Shown here one piece after another: positions 25,930 through 33,885 of a stretch of DNA of 64,000 nucleotides. This stretch comes from Vibrio sp. 10N.261.55.A7 (GTDB taxonomy: Bacteria; Pseudomonadota; Gammaproteobacteria; Enterobacterales; Vibrionaceae), in assembly GCF_002877365.1 (NCBI RefSeq), contig NZ_MCWZ01000282.1, positions 1-64,000 of the forward strand, in the 5' to 3' direction. How positions within the stretch are numbered: position 1 is the first letter of the stretch; each line of letters starts with the position of its first letter. Below the pieces are notes generated by a model. The model was not told where the DNA came from. It did not search any database and saw nothing but the letters and a program-made list of their open reading frames with translations. Both the position numbers and the translations under genes were made by a program.

Positions 25930-27615
25930 TTAGTCTTCCCAAACAACCAACTTATCTTTAGGCCAGTTATGACCGATTTCATGGTATTTCTGCTCAAGAA
26001 TATGTCGCTTGATCTTTAAGGTAGGGGTTAGAACATTGTTCTCGATGCTCCAAGGTTCCTTAATCATCAATACCCCTTTTATCTTCTCGTGAGATGCGAG
26101 TTGGCTATTCATCTTCTCAACGACACGCTTCGTTGTTCGCTCATAGCGAGCACGATCAAAGTTAGGGAAGTCGTGTGGAACCACTAAGAGAATTGGCCCA
26201 GGCAATCCTAGTCCAATCAAGCACATCATCTCAACACGGCTGTATTCGAACAACTTTTTCTCAATCGGAACAGGGGCAACAAATTTCCCTTTCGCGGTTT
26301 TGAATGTGTCTTTCTTACGCCCTTGTATTGTTAAGTAGCCTTCGCTGTCGATGGCACCGATGTCACCCGTGTGCAACCATCCGTCATTATCAAAAGATTC
26401 TTGCGTTGCAATGTCATTCTTGTAATAGCCAGAAAATAGCCCTTTACCACGAACCATAATTTCGTCATCAGAGGCAATTTTAAGCTGTATTCCAGGGCCT
26501 GCATTACCCACACTTCCTATTTTGTCTTCACGGAATGGGTAGTTCAACGTGCTGTAAGCGAAGGATTCGGTCATGCCCCAAGCTTCGGTAATGTTCAGAC
26601 CCACACTGTGGTACCAATTGAGTAAAGCTGGTGAAACTGGCGCTGAACCGCAACCAAGTACACGCGCTTGATCAAGCCCGAGTCCATCCGCCAACTTTTT
26701 CTTGATTAGCGAGTTAACGAACGGAATCTTGAGCAAGATGTTGAGCTTCTTCTGTGGCAGTTTGTCTTGAATGCGCTGTTGGAATAACGTCCAAAGCCTT
26801 GGAACAGAAATGAATAGGGTCGGACGATGCATTTTCACATCTTCAATAAAGGTATCTAAAGACTCAGGGAAAGCGGTGAGCACGCCTCCTGCAATGGAAG
26901 ATCCGTATATATAGACACGTTCAGTAATGTGAGCGAGTGGAAGATACGAGAACAGACGGTCATCGGATTTAATGCTAATGAGTTCAATCAGCATTTGAAC
27001 AGACCAGCTAAATGAGCCATACGTGAGCATCGCCCCTTTAGGCTGGCCAGATGTACCTGATGTGTATACCAGAGACATCAGCTTATCGTCATAATGTTCA
27101 GGACGAAAAGTTGAAGGCTCTGCTTCTTCAATAATGTCATCGAATAGATATTGGCAGTTTGGCGCACTGTCGTAAGGGAGTGCGATGCTGATTACGCTAT
27201 CTAATCTATCCAAGACCTGTTGAGTGGCTGTGGCATCATCTAGCTTGCCTGCAATGAGGAACTTACTTTCACTGTGAGTTGCACAGTACTCAATGGTTTC
27301 AGCGCCTGCGGTTGGGAAAATAGGGACACTAATAAAGTCGCCCAGTGTCATTGCGAGATCGCAGATGAACCATTCTGCACAATTCTTAGAAACCAGAGCG
27401 ACTTTATCACCAGGGGCTGCGCCGAGCTTATTGAGTGCACTAACTAGTCGCAAGGCTTTGTCGGCCACCTCTGAATAAGTGAACTCGACAAATTCTCTAT
27501 TAATGATCTGCTTTAAGTAGACTTCATCAGGGCGCTCTTGGGCCCACTTTAAAATCAACTCATTAGGAGGGGGGAGGGTACACGTTGAATTGGTTGTTTG
27601 ATTAGGCTGAATCAT
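25930..27615 (-). CDS. AMP-dependent synthetase / long-chain acyl-CoA ligase-like
   Basis: 561-aa adenylate-forming enzyme. The P-loop-like LVYTSGTSGQPKG (about residues 182-194), TEAWGMTES (about 353) and the hinge block GWLHTGDIGAIDSEGYLTIQGR (split here: GWLHTGDIGAID then SEGYLTIQGRKKD) define the ANL family. Overall layout and the KTAKGKFVAP block resemble long-chain fatty acyl-CoA synthetases of the eukaryote-like (bubblegum/FadD15) type rather than E. coli FadD. Substrate chain length is not shown. It is monocistronic, with its terminator downstream and the AraC gene 134 bp upstream of its start on the same strand. Confidence 0.88.
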   Translation of the reverse strand: MIQPNQTTNSTCTLPPPNELILKWAQERPDEVYLKQIINREFVEFTYSEVADKALRLVSALNKLGAAPGDKVALVSKNCAEWFICDLAMTLGDFISVPIFPTAGAETIEYCATHSESKFLIAGKLDDATATQQVLDRLDSVISIALPYDSAPNCQYLFDDIIEEAEPSTFRPEHYDDKLMSLVYTSGTSGQPKGAMLTYGSFSWSVQMLIELISIKSDDRLFSYLPLAHITERVYIYGSSIAGGVLTAFPESLDTFIEDVKMHRPTLFISVPRLWTLFQQRIQDKLPQKKLNILLKIPFVNSLIKKKLADGLGLDQARVLGCGSAPVSPALLNWYHSVGLNITEAWGMTESFAYSTLNYPFREDKIGSVGNAGPGIQLKIASDDEIMVRGKGLFSGYYKNDIATQESFDNDGWLHTGDIGAIDSEGYLTIQGRKKDTFKTAKGKFVAPVPIEKKLFEYSRVEMMCLIGLGLPGPILLVVPHDFPNFDRARYERTTKRVVEKMNSQLASHEKIKGVLMIKEPWSIENNVLTPTLKIKRHILEQKYHEIGHNWPKDKLVVWED

Positions 27616-27749
27616 TCTCTAACTCCATGTAAAACAAATGACATATTTATTATTATGTTGGCTTATTGTTAATCACATGTTAACACTAGCATGTTCACCG
27701 GGAGAGTGAAAAGCTAACGATGTATTTTTAGTTAATTAGAGTGATCTAT

Positions 27750-28490
27750 CTAATGGAACTGCCTGAAAACACCGGGAGAAATCCCGGTCTTCTTCTTAAA
27801 AATACGTGAAAAGTAGGAAACATCGTTGTACCCACATTGGTAGGCGATGACGGCAATTTTGTTTTTCTTATCATCTTGCAACAGTTTCTTCGCCAGTTCG
27901 ATTCGTTTGGTCGTCAGATAGTCTCGAAAGCTAATACCAACGGATTTATGGAAAAGCTTAGAAAAGTAACTGACGGAATAGTGGCAGTAGTCGGCTATGT
28001 CTTCTTCGCGTATTGTCTTTGCTATATTTGCATCGATATACTTTAATATCTCAACGATATCCTTACTTATTTTATGCTCTGTAAGATCCAATTCCATCTT
28101 GTATATATCTAAAACAGACTGGTGATCAGTAAATCTAAAATAAATATTTTTACTCAGCTGTTCACACCAATTACTAATATCAAAACTGGATAGGTTGTAA
28201 TGGTCAAATACCACATCTAAATTAATAATGTCTTCATCTATATTAACTTTGTATATAATAATGAGTTGTTTATGTAGGTTTTGACATAATTTAATGGCTG
28301 TAATTAGAAGAGAATGATTACTATTCTTATCGTAAAAAAAGAAACAGAACTGAACATTAGGATCACTAATAATGGACACGTCATGACCATCTTCAATAAC
28401 TTTGAAATATTGTCCAATGGTGAAAAGAGTATCTCTATTAATATATGAGATCGATTGACCAATCCAGTGGCCTGTATGCAGTACTTCCAT
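27750..28490 (-). CDS. AraC-family transcriptional regulator
   Basis: 246-aa regulator. The C-terminal 100 residues carry the double HTH: TIREEDIADYCHYSVSYFSK for the first helix-turn-helix and NKIAVIAYQCGYNDVSYFSR for the second, ending in the canonical KKTGISPGVFR. The N-terminal 140 residues are unrecognised and unusually A+T-rich, unlike most genes in the window. It lies 492 bp upstream of, and divergent from, the Flp/Tad operon, so regulation of the pilus is plausible but inferred only from position. Confidence 0.88.
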   Translation of the reverse strand: MEVLHTGHWIGQSISYINRDTLFTIGQYFKVIEDGHDVSIISDPNVQFCFFFYDKNSNHSLLITAIKLCQNLHKQLIIIYKVNIDEDIINLDVVFDHYNLSSFDISNWCEQLSKNIYFRFTDHQSVLDIYKMELDLTEHKISKDIVEILKYIDANIAKTIREEDIADYCHYSVSYFSKLFHKSVGISFRDYLTTKRIELAKKLLQDDKKNKIAVIAYQCGYNDVSYFSRIFKKKTGISPGVFRQFH

Positions 28491-28982
28491 AGCGTAAACC
28501 GATTTTATCCTAACTCTTCAGACTTAGTGACACTCAATCTAAATAACTAGTTTAAGGCTAGACGCTGATCTATGAACGTCAAGATTTCGATCAGATTTTC
28601 ATTTTTACTGATAGATGTGTTTTTAGTATGCGTGCGTTATTGTGATGTTAGTTCACAAATAGTCGCTTAAAATCCGTCGTCAAGTATCAACATTGAGACT
28701 TGAGTGCTTTATTGGTAGTAAAGCGGTTCCCGTTTATTTGGTTTTTATGAAGCGCTTTATTAATAGAGAGTTAGAGGGAATAACATTGTTTACATAAATT
28801 ACAGATTATCGCAGTTGTCGTCTAATTAGGGGTATTTTACTTATAAATTAGAATAATAAATCTATTTTAATTGGACAAAAAAGTACCAAAATGAAGCAAG
28901 AAAGTCCTAACTGTTGACTTTATAACTAACTAAATTATTAGTTAGCAATTAGATAGACATTGCTTTTTTGGAAGGAGACCAA
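28491..28982. other. AT-rich divergent region before the Tad operon
   Basis: 492 bp without a supported gene. The A+T content is high, like the AraC gene beside it. A perfect inverted repeat CTAACTAA-ATTA-TTAGTTAG lies at 28926-28945, about 38 bp before the first pilin gene, with TTGACT (28914-28919) just upstream of it as a possible -35; no convincing -10 was found at the right distance. It probably holds the promoters of the AraC gene and the tad operon. Confidence 0.5.
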
Positions 28983-29150
28983 ATGATGAACAATTTAATT
29001 AATAATGTTAAGAACTTTATGCAGGATGAAGAAGGCCTAACGGTTGTCGAATATGTTGTGGGTGCAGGCTTATTGGTTGCTGGACTTGCGGGTATATTTG
29101 GCGCATTCAGTAGTATACTTGAAGATGAGCTATCTAGTGTATTTAACTAG
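28983..29150 (+). CDS. flp: Flp-type prepilin 1
   Basis: 55-aa type IVb prepilin, the structural subunit of the Tad pilus. A basic-acidic leader ends in EEG, then the processing motif G-LTVVEY (cleavage after Gly, with Glu+5 and Tyr+6) and a hydrophobic stretch (VVGAGLLVAGLAGIFGAF). The length is typical (50-80 aa). GGAG (28974-28977) serves ATG 28983 (5 bases) or ATG 28986 (8 bases). It is the first gene of the Tad operon; a second pilin gene follows after 123 bp. Confidence 0.92.
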   Translation: MMNNLINNVKNFMQDEEGLTVVEYVVGAGLLVAGLAGIFGAFSSILEDELSSVFN

Positions 29151-29205
29151 GAAGTAACCTCACTATTATAAAAGTAAGCAAGAGTTAAAATTGCCGTCTA
29201 CGCTA

Positions 29206-29258
29206 TATAATACTGACTTTTTTTATGCATTCGATTGTTGATAAATAGTCAGTATTAT
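29206..29258 (+). promoter_or_regulatory. Inverted repeat and TATAAT between the two pilin genes
   Basis: ATAATACTGACT (29207-29218) is repeated inverted as AGTCAGTATTAT (29247-29258), a 12-bp perfect stem with a 28-base loop. A consensus -10 TATAAT (29206-29211) overlaps the left arm; a weak TTAAAA -35 lies 15 bp upstream. No T-run follows the hairpin (a T-run lies in the loop). It may be an internal promoter with operator, or an mRNA-stability element setting different levels of the two pilins. Confidence 0.5.
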
Positions 29259-29273
29259 TGCTAGGAGGCTAAT

Positions 29274-29438
29274 ATGAATCATTTTCTCAATTATTCGAAA
29301 GATTTTTTTAAAAATGAGGAAGGACTAACGATTGTTGAATATGTAGTAGGCGCAGGGGCCATGATTATAGGGCTTTCTGGTTTATTTACAGTCGTTTACG
29401 GAATATTGACCGACGAGTTCGATTCTATATTTGACTAG
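29274..29438 (+). CDS. Flp-type prepilin 2
   Basis: 54-aa second Flp prepilin, ATG 29274 with AGGAGG a few bases upstream. It has the same plan as the first pilin: leader ending KNEEG, motif G-LTIVEY, then VVGAGAMIIGLSGLF. The two mature halves are similar around the processing site and diverge in the C-terminal part, so this is a duplicated and diverged pilin, not a copy. It is processed presumably by the peptidase encoded 27 bp downstream. Confidence 0.92.
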   Translation: MNHFLNYSKDFFKNEEGLTIVEYVVGAGAMIIGLSGLFTVVYGILTDEFDSIFD

Positions 29439-29465
29439 TCAATAACGCTTCTAGGAATGGACATC

Positions 29466-29981
29466 ATGGAGTATCTAATTTGGGCAGGCTTGCTTGCTGT
29501 TGCAACCACCGATGCGCGAGAGAATCGCATTCCAAATTTGGCACTTCTTTATCTGCTTATTGTCACCTTAATCCACCATTCTTTATCTGCTGATCCTTTG
29601 GCACTTGTGGGCACTTCCTTGCTCGCGGGTTTAATCATGTTTGTCATTTCACTGATCATGCATATCGCCGGTGCGATGGCGCCTGGCGACGTCAAATTGT
29701 TGGGTGTAGTGGGTTTCATTGTCGGCTGGGGGCAGCTTTTGAGCACGACTTTCTGGATAGCCATTTCGACGGTTTTGGTTGGTGGGTTGTACGGTGCAAT
29801 TCGATTTGCAGAAGAGCCTGAGACACTACAGCTTATGGCGAAAAAATACACGATGATCTTTGCATACGGTAAGGGTGCTAAGCCAGCGGTAAGCGCTATA
29901 ACAAAAGAGCGTTCAGACATGCTTAGAATGCCATTTGCCCCCGTGGTCGTTATTGGGTTGGCCATGCAGAACTATTTCTAG
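29466..29981 (+). CDS. cpaA: Tad prepilin peptidase (CpaA/TadV, A24 family)
   Basis: 171-aa polytopic membrane aspartic protease that cleaves Flp prepilins and the TadE/TadF pseudopilins. The two catalytic aspartates are Asp16 in TTDARENRIPN and Asp75 in APGDVKLLG (the family's GxGD with Ala in place of the first Gly). Hydrophobic segments fill the rest. ATG 29466 is favoured since AGGA (29453-29456) is 9 bases away; ATG 29457 is directly after AGGA and less likely. Confidence 0.9.
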   Translation: MEYLIWAGLLAVATTDARENRIPNLALLYLLIVTLIHHSLSADPLALVGTSLLAGLIMFVISLIMHIAGAMAPGDVKLLGVVGFIVGWGQLLSTTFWIAISTVLVGGLYGAIRFAEEPETLQLMAKKYTMIFAYGKGAKPAVSAITKERSDMLRMPFAPVVVIGLAMQNYF

Positions 29982-30035
29982 ATCATTCTTACGAAATCAA
30001 GGACTCACTCAACGGAGTGAGAATAAGGGGTCTCT

Positions 30036-31388
30036 GTGAACACGACATCAAGTGACGGTCTACATAGAGAAGAACTCACGCCTCAGGCGGAAGCACCGAA
30101 AGTACCCACTTCCTTTGAAGACATCGGAGTCCCTAGAGCGGTTGTCGAAAACTTATTGATTAAGCATATCTCTGCCTTTCCTAAATCCGACATTCTTAAT
30201 CTCACAAAACTCATGTGCATTAACAGTCATTTGATTGAAGACATGATTGCAAATCTGCGTAAAAAATCCCTAGTTGAAGTGTTCCAAGCGGCCAGTGAAG
30301 GGTTTATGTCTCAAGAGGCCTCTGGAACAGTGCGCTATGGCTTATCGGAAACGGGTATGCAAGAGGCTGACGCTGCCTTTGCGAAAGATGCTTACCTTGG
30401 CCCAACTCCTGTTTCGCTTCGTGATTATGATCAGATGGTAAAAGATCAAGATGTTCGCGCCAAGGTCGTGACCAAAGCCGATGTCACTCATGCGCTTAGC
30501 GATGTGTATGGTGCTGAGCGCATGATATCCGTGCTGGGTCCTGCGATTAACTCTGGTCGGGCATTGTTGCTCTATGGGGATGCAGGGACAGGTAAAACCT
30601 TTGTGGCGACTCGAATACTCAACTCTCTCAACACCTCGGTTTACATTCCCTATTCTGTCTATGCCGCCGGGAACATCATTAAAGTCTTTTCCCCACAGCA
30701 CCATCGGCGTGTGGATGGCCACCTTCAACAGCAGAGCTTACTGTTTAAAGAGCAATATGATCGCCGGTGGGTACTGAGTGAACGCCCTAATATTCAGGTC
30801 GGTGGTGAGTTAACCATGGATATGCTTGAGGTTAACCACAGTGAACACAATCGGGTATGGATGGCCCCCCTTCAAATGATGGCGAACAATGGCATTTTCA
30901 TCATTGATGACTTAGGTCGCCAACCCATGCCTGTCGATACCTTACTCAACCGTTGGATCGTGCCAATGGAGTATTTCTTTGATCACTTATCTCTGCCAAA
31001 TGGCCAGCAGATAACAATTCCATTCATTTTAACGCTCGCCTTTTCGAGTAATTTGGATCCTGAAAAAATCAGTGATCCCGCCTTCCTACGACGCCTCGGC
31101 TATAAGATTCAGTTTTATCCTTTGAAAGACAGTGAGTATCAAGCGTTGTGGGAAAAAATTGCGCAGGGTAGGGAACTAACCATTGCCCCTTCTGTGTTTG
31201 AAAATCTGTTCAGTTTACATCGTCAACATAGCGTGGGTTTTTATCCCTGCTTGCCCAAGGATATGGTGGGCATCAGCCGAGATATCATAGCATTTGAAGA
31301 CATAGAGCCCGTTATTACGCCAGAAGTCTTATCACGGGCATGGGAAGTCTACTTTACCGCAGACGGTAAAGGGGGAGGAGCTAGATGA
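30036..31388 (+). CDS. Tad-locus AAA-family ATPase, role unknown
   Basis: 450-aa soluble ATPase. Residues about 28-115 look like a winged-helix region (FEDIGVPRAVVENLLIKHI...YGLSETG); Walker A GDAGTGKT is at 181-188 and Walker B FIIDD at 288-292, followed by LGRQPMP and an arginine-rich sensor region (FLRRLGYKI). This is not the TadA secretion ATPase or TadZ, which are encoded later in the operon. Similar predicted chaperone-like ATPases occur in some Tad loci, to my knowledge without an assigned role. The start is GTG 30036 with AAGGGG upstream. The stop overlaps the cpaB start by 4 bp (ATGA), indicating translational coupling. Confidence 0.8.
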   Translation: MNTTSSDGLHREELTPQAEAPKVPTSFEDIGVPRAVVENLLIKHISAFPKSDILNLTKLMCINSHLIEDMIANLRKKSLVEVFQAASEGFMSQEASGTVRYGLSETGMQEADAAFAKDAYLGPTPVSLRDYDQMVKDQDVRAKVVTKADVTHALSDVYGAERMISVLGPAINSGRALLLYGDAGTGKTFVATRILNSLNTSVYIPYSVYAAGNIIKVFSPQHHRRVDGHLQQQSLLFKEQYDRRWVLSERPNIQVGGELTMDMLEVNHSEHNRVWMAPLQMMANNGIFIIDDLGRQPMPVDTLLNRWIVPMEYFFDHLSLPNGQQITIPFILTLAFSSNLDPEKISDPAFLRRLGYKIQFYPLKDSEYQALWEKIAQGRELTIAPSVFENLFSLHRQHSVGFYPCLPKDMVGISRDIIAFEDIEPVITPEVLSRAWEVYFTADGKGGGAR

Positions 31389-32131
31389 GCAAGCAACAAG
31401 TCATATTGTTTTTCATGTTGTCCATAATTTTTGGCTTAGGCGCTGTCTTTTTCGCTAAGCAATGGATGGACAGTCAGGTGCAACCGACCATTGAAACTGA
31501 GGTGGTCGAGCGGGAGCCTGTCGTCATTGCCGCACAACCTATTCCAGCTGGAACCACCATCGAAGAGCAGCATATCACCTCTAAGTTGCTCGAAGTCGAT
31601 TGGAGAGAGGATACGCAATATGTCGATGAAGCTTTAGTCGTTGGCCTCATTGCGGAAAGTGACATCTTTCAAGGAGAGTTAATCAATCCCCTGCGAGTGA
31701 CTTCAGGTGCGGTGGGTTCAACTCTGGCTGCGTTGATTTCTGAAAACATGCGAGCAGTAACCATTCGAGTCGATGATGTCATTGGGGTAGCCGGCTTTCT
31801 ATTGCCGGGCAATCGGGTCGATATCCTCAGTACGGTTAAATACAGCGGTACCTATACGAATACCTCGACGGTTTTAAAAGACATCAAAGTGCTGGCCGTA
31901 GACCAGACCGCTAAAACCCAAGAAAATTCTCCCGTCGTCGTGCGTGCTGTGACGCTAGAAGTCAGCCCTAAGGACGCGGAGAAACTACTAACAGCGAAGA
32001 GCAAGGGTATTATTCAGTTAGCGCTGCGAAACCCACATGAGCCCGAGGAGAAAGTCGTCAAACGACGCGCTGCTCCAAGTGTCACGATCATCAAAGGGAC
32101 GGAATCTTCCAATATTAGAGTGAAGGATTAA
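31385..32131 (+). CDS. cpaB: Flp pilus assembly protein CpaB/RcpC
   Basis: 248-aa protein with an N-terminal membrane anchor (LFFMLSIIFGLGAVFFA) and two SAF/beta-clip-like segments (AAQPIPAGTTIEEQHI and GVAGFLLPGNRVDIL). CpaB proteins sit in the periplasm and help the outer-membrane secretin; a link to pilin modification has been proposed for RcpC. It ends with a basic region. It overlaps the upstream ATPase gene and lies 9 bp before the secretin gene. Confidence 0.92.
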   Translation: MSKQQVILFFMLSIIFGLGAVFFAKQWMDSQVQPTIETEVVEREPVVIAAQPIPAGTTIEEQHITSKLLEVDWREDTQYVDEALVVGLIAESDIFQGELINPLRVTSGAVGSTLAALISENMRAVTIRVDDVIGVAGFLLPGNRVDILSTVKYSGTYTNTSTVLKDIKVLAVDQTAKTQENSPVVVRAVTLEVSPKDAEKLLTAKSKGIIQLALRNPHEPEEKVVKRRAAPSVTIIKGTESSNIRVKD

Positions 32132-32140
32132 GGGGCCATT

Positions 32141-33598
32141 ATGAGAATAATAATACTATTCACGCTTATCCTAATGAGTTCGACCGCAGTGGTGACCGCG
32201 TCGACTCAAACTGGGAAAATCGTCAAAGTTCCTCATCACAAATCGACACATGTGAATCTCTCGGCGAAAGCAAAACGCGTCTCGTTGGGAGACCCAGAGG
32301 TGTTAGACATCGTCATGCTGAAGTCTGATGAGCTCTTTTTGATAGGTAAAAAGCTCGGTTCAACCAACCTGATGGCCTGGGACAGTCGAGGGCAACTTAT
32401 TGAGTCAATCAATATTGAAGTCACCCATGATCTCAACAGCCTAAAAGCGAAGCTGTATGAGTTTTTGCCCGATGAAAATGTCAAAGTTCACAGTGCGCAA
32501 AATCGCTTGATACTCAGTGGCCAAATCAGCTCACAAGACAAAATGAATGTGGCGTTACGCGTTGCGGAAACGTATGCCGTAGGCCAAGAAGCCGATGAAG
32601 CGAAAGAATCTCTAAGCGAGCAAGTGAAGAAGACAGGGGTGATAAACCTGATGTCGATTGGCGGTGCTCAACAGGTCATGCTTGAAGTCACAGTGGCGGA
32701 AGTTCAGCGAAGCTTGGTGAGAAAGTTTGATGCTAATTTCCATTTCTTCCAAAGTAGCGGTTCGGAATTTGGTTGGGGGGGCGCGTCTGTAGGAAGTGCG
32801 ATTTCAGGAACAACCCCGATCTTCGAACTCCCAAGTAGTGGTGATTATGGGCTGCTAGGGGCGTTCGCTGACGGTAACACCTTGTTCAGTTTTGCTCTCG
32901 ATGTCGCTAAGCAAACGGGCGCAGCAAAAGTACTCGCCGAGCCAAATCTTACCGCTTTAAGTGGCGCAAGAGCTGAGTTCCTAGCCGGTGGTGAATTTCC
33001 TATTCCTGTTCCCGATGAAAATGGCATTACCATTGAATACAAAGAGTATGGTGTGGGGCTGAAGTTCATACCGACGGTTCTCAGCGATAAAAAAATCAAC
33101 CTTAACCTCGCGGTGGATGTCAGTGAAATAGCCAATTCAAGCTCACTGACTTTAAGCCCGGGTGAAACCAACGGTACCTATGTTATTCCGCCGATCACTC
33201 GAAGAAGTGCGTCATCGACCCTTGAATTAGCGGATGGCCAAACCATTGGGATTGCAGGCCTATTAAGTGAAAATGTTCGTGATGTTGCGACTAAAATGCC
33301 TGGCTTCGGAGACATTCCTGTACTAGGGCAGCTCTTCAATAGCCAAGAGTATGTCTCGGGTGAAACTGAGCTGGTCATTTTGGTGACCCCAAGGCTTGCG
33401 AAACCGATTGATAGAAACAAAGTCTCGCTACCAACCGATTCATTTGTCGAACCAAACGACGTCAAATATTACCTGTTGGGGCAAGGAGCCTATATCGCCG
33501 AACCCGATCAACACCGTGACTCCACGCCAGATAATGCCGCTGAGTTTATGGAGCACTCACAAGGTGGATCTGAAGGTTCATTTGGACACAGTTTATAG
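32141..33598 (+). CDS. cpaC: Tad outer-membrane secretin CpaC/RcpA
   Basis: 485-aa type II/III secretin through which the Flp pilus exits. It has a signal peptide (LFTLILMSSTAVVTAS), then a pilus-formation N-domain (SAKAKRVSLGDPEVLDIVML), a BON-like domain (KLYEFLPDENVKVH) and the secretin core: VMLEVTVAEV, AKVLAEPNLTALSG near residue 265, EFPIPVP, and the terminal GFGDIPVLGQLF...ETELVILVTPRL (split). Length fits the family (about 450-570 aa). It is followed closely by a lipoprotein gene, a common pairing of secretin and pilotin-like lipoprotein. Confidence 0.94.
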   Translation: MRIIILFTLILMSSTAVVTASTQTGKIVKVPHHKSTHVNLSAKAKRVSLGDPEVLDIVMLKSDELFLIGKKLGSTNLMAWDSRGQLIESINIEVTHDLNSLKAKLYEFLPDENVKVHSAQNRLILSGQISSQDKMNVALRVAETYAVGQEADEAKESLSEQVKKTGVINLMSIGGAQQVMLEVTVAEVQRSLVRKFDANFHFFQSSGSEFGWGGASVGSAISGTTPIFELPSSGDYGLLGAFADGNTLFSFALDVAKQTGAAKVLAEPNLTALSGARAEFLAGGEFPIPVPDENGITIEYKEYGVGLKFIPTVLSDKKINLNLAVDVSEIANSSSLTLSPGETNGTYVIPPITRRSASSTLELADGQTIGIAGLLSENVRDVATKMPGFGDIPVLGQLFNSQEYVSGETELVILVTPRLAKPIDRNKVSLPTDSFVEPNDVKYYLLGQGAYIAEPDQHRDSTPDNAAEFMEHSQGGSEGSFGHSL

Positions 33599-33607
33599 GG
33601 GAGCAAC

Positions 33608-33868
33608 ATGAATACGATAAGAATAACGATCATCCTTTTGGGCGTCGGAGTATTAATCGGTTGTGCCAATGAAGCGCGACTCGGGCATCACGTTGCCAGT
33701 GTGCGCTCAGAGCAAGTGTATAACCCGAATGCAACGAAAGAAAACGAATCAGTCATACCTTTAGGCAGTGGTGAAAGAATGGAAGGGGCTTATCAAACCT
33801 ATACAGGGATACAAAGTGACAGTTTGAAAGGCACCAATAGTCAAGTTTTAGATGGGTTCGCGCAATAG
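33608..33868 (+). CDS. Small Tad-locus lipoprotein
   Basis: 86-aa precursor with a lipobox: hydrophobic IIILLGVGVLIGC, so lipidation at Cys19 and about 68 mature residues. The mature part is polar (NEARLGHHVASVRSEQVYNPNA) and has no recognised domain. Position after the secretin gene is that of rcpB/cpaD, and a pilotin-like or outer-membrane anchoring role is possible, but the protein is shorter than those and the homology is not visible by eye. Confidence 0.75.
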   Translation: MNTIRITIILLGVGVLIGCANEARLGHHVASVRSEQVYNPNATKENESVIPLGSGERMEGAYQTYTGIQSDSLKGTNSQVLDGFAQ

Positions 33869-33885
33869 CCCTTAAGGACTGCAAG

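Noticed and set aside
32845..33465. Minus-strand frames of about 100 aa inside cpaC
   Set aside because: Low-complexity Ser/Pro shadows of the secretin gene.
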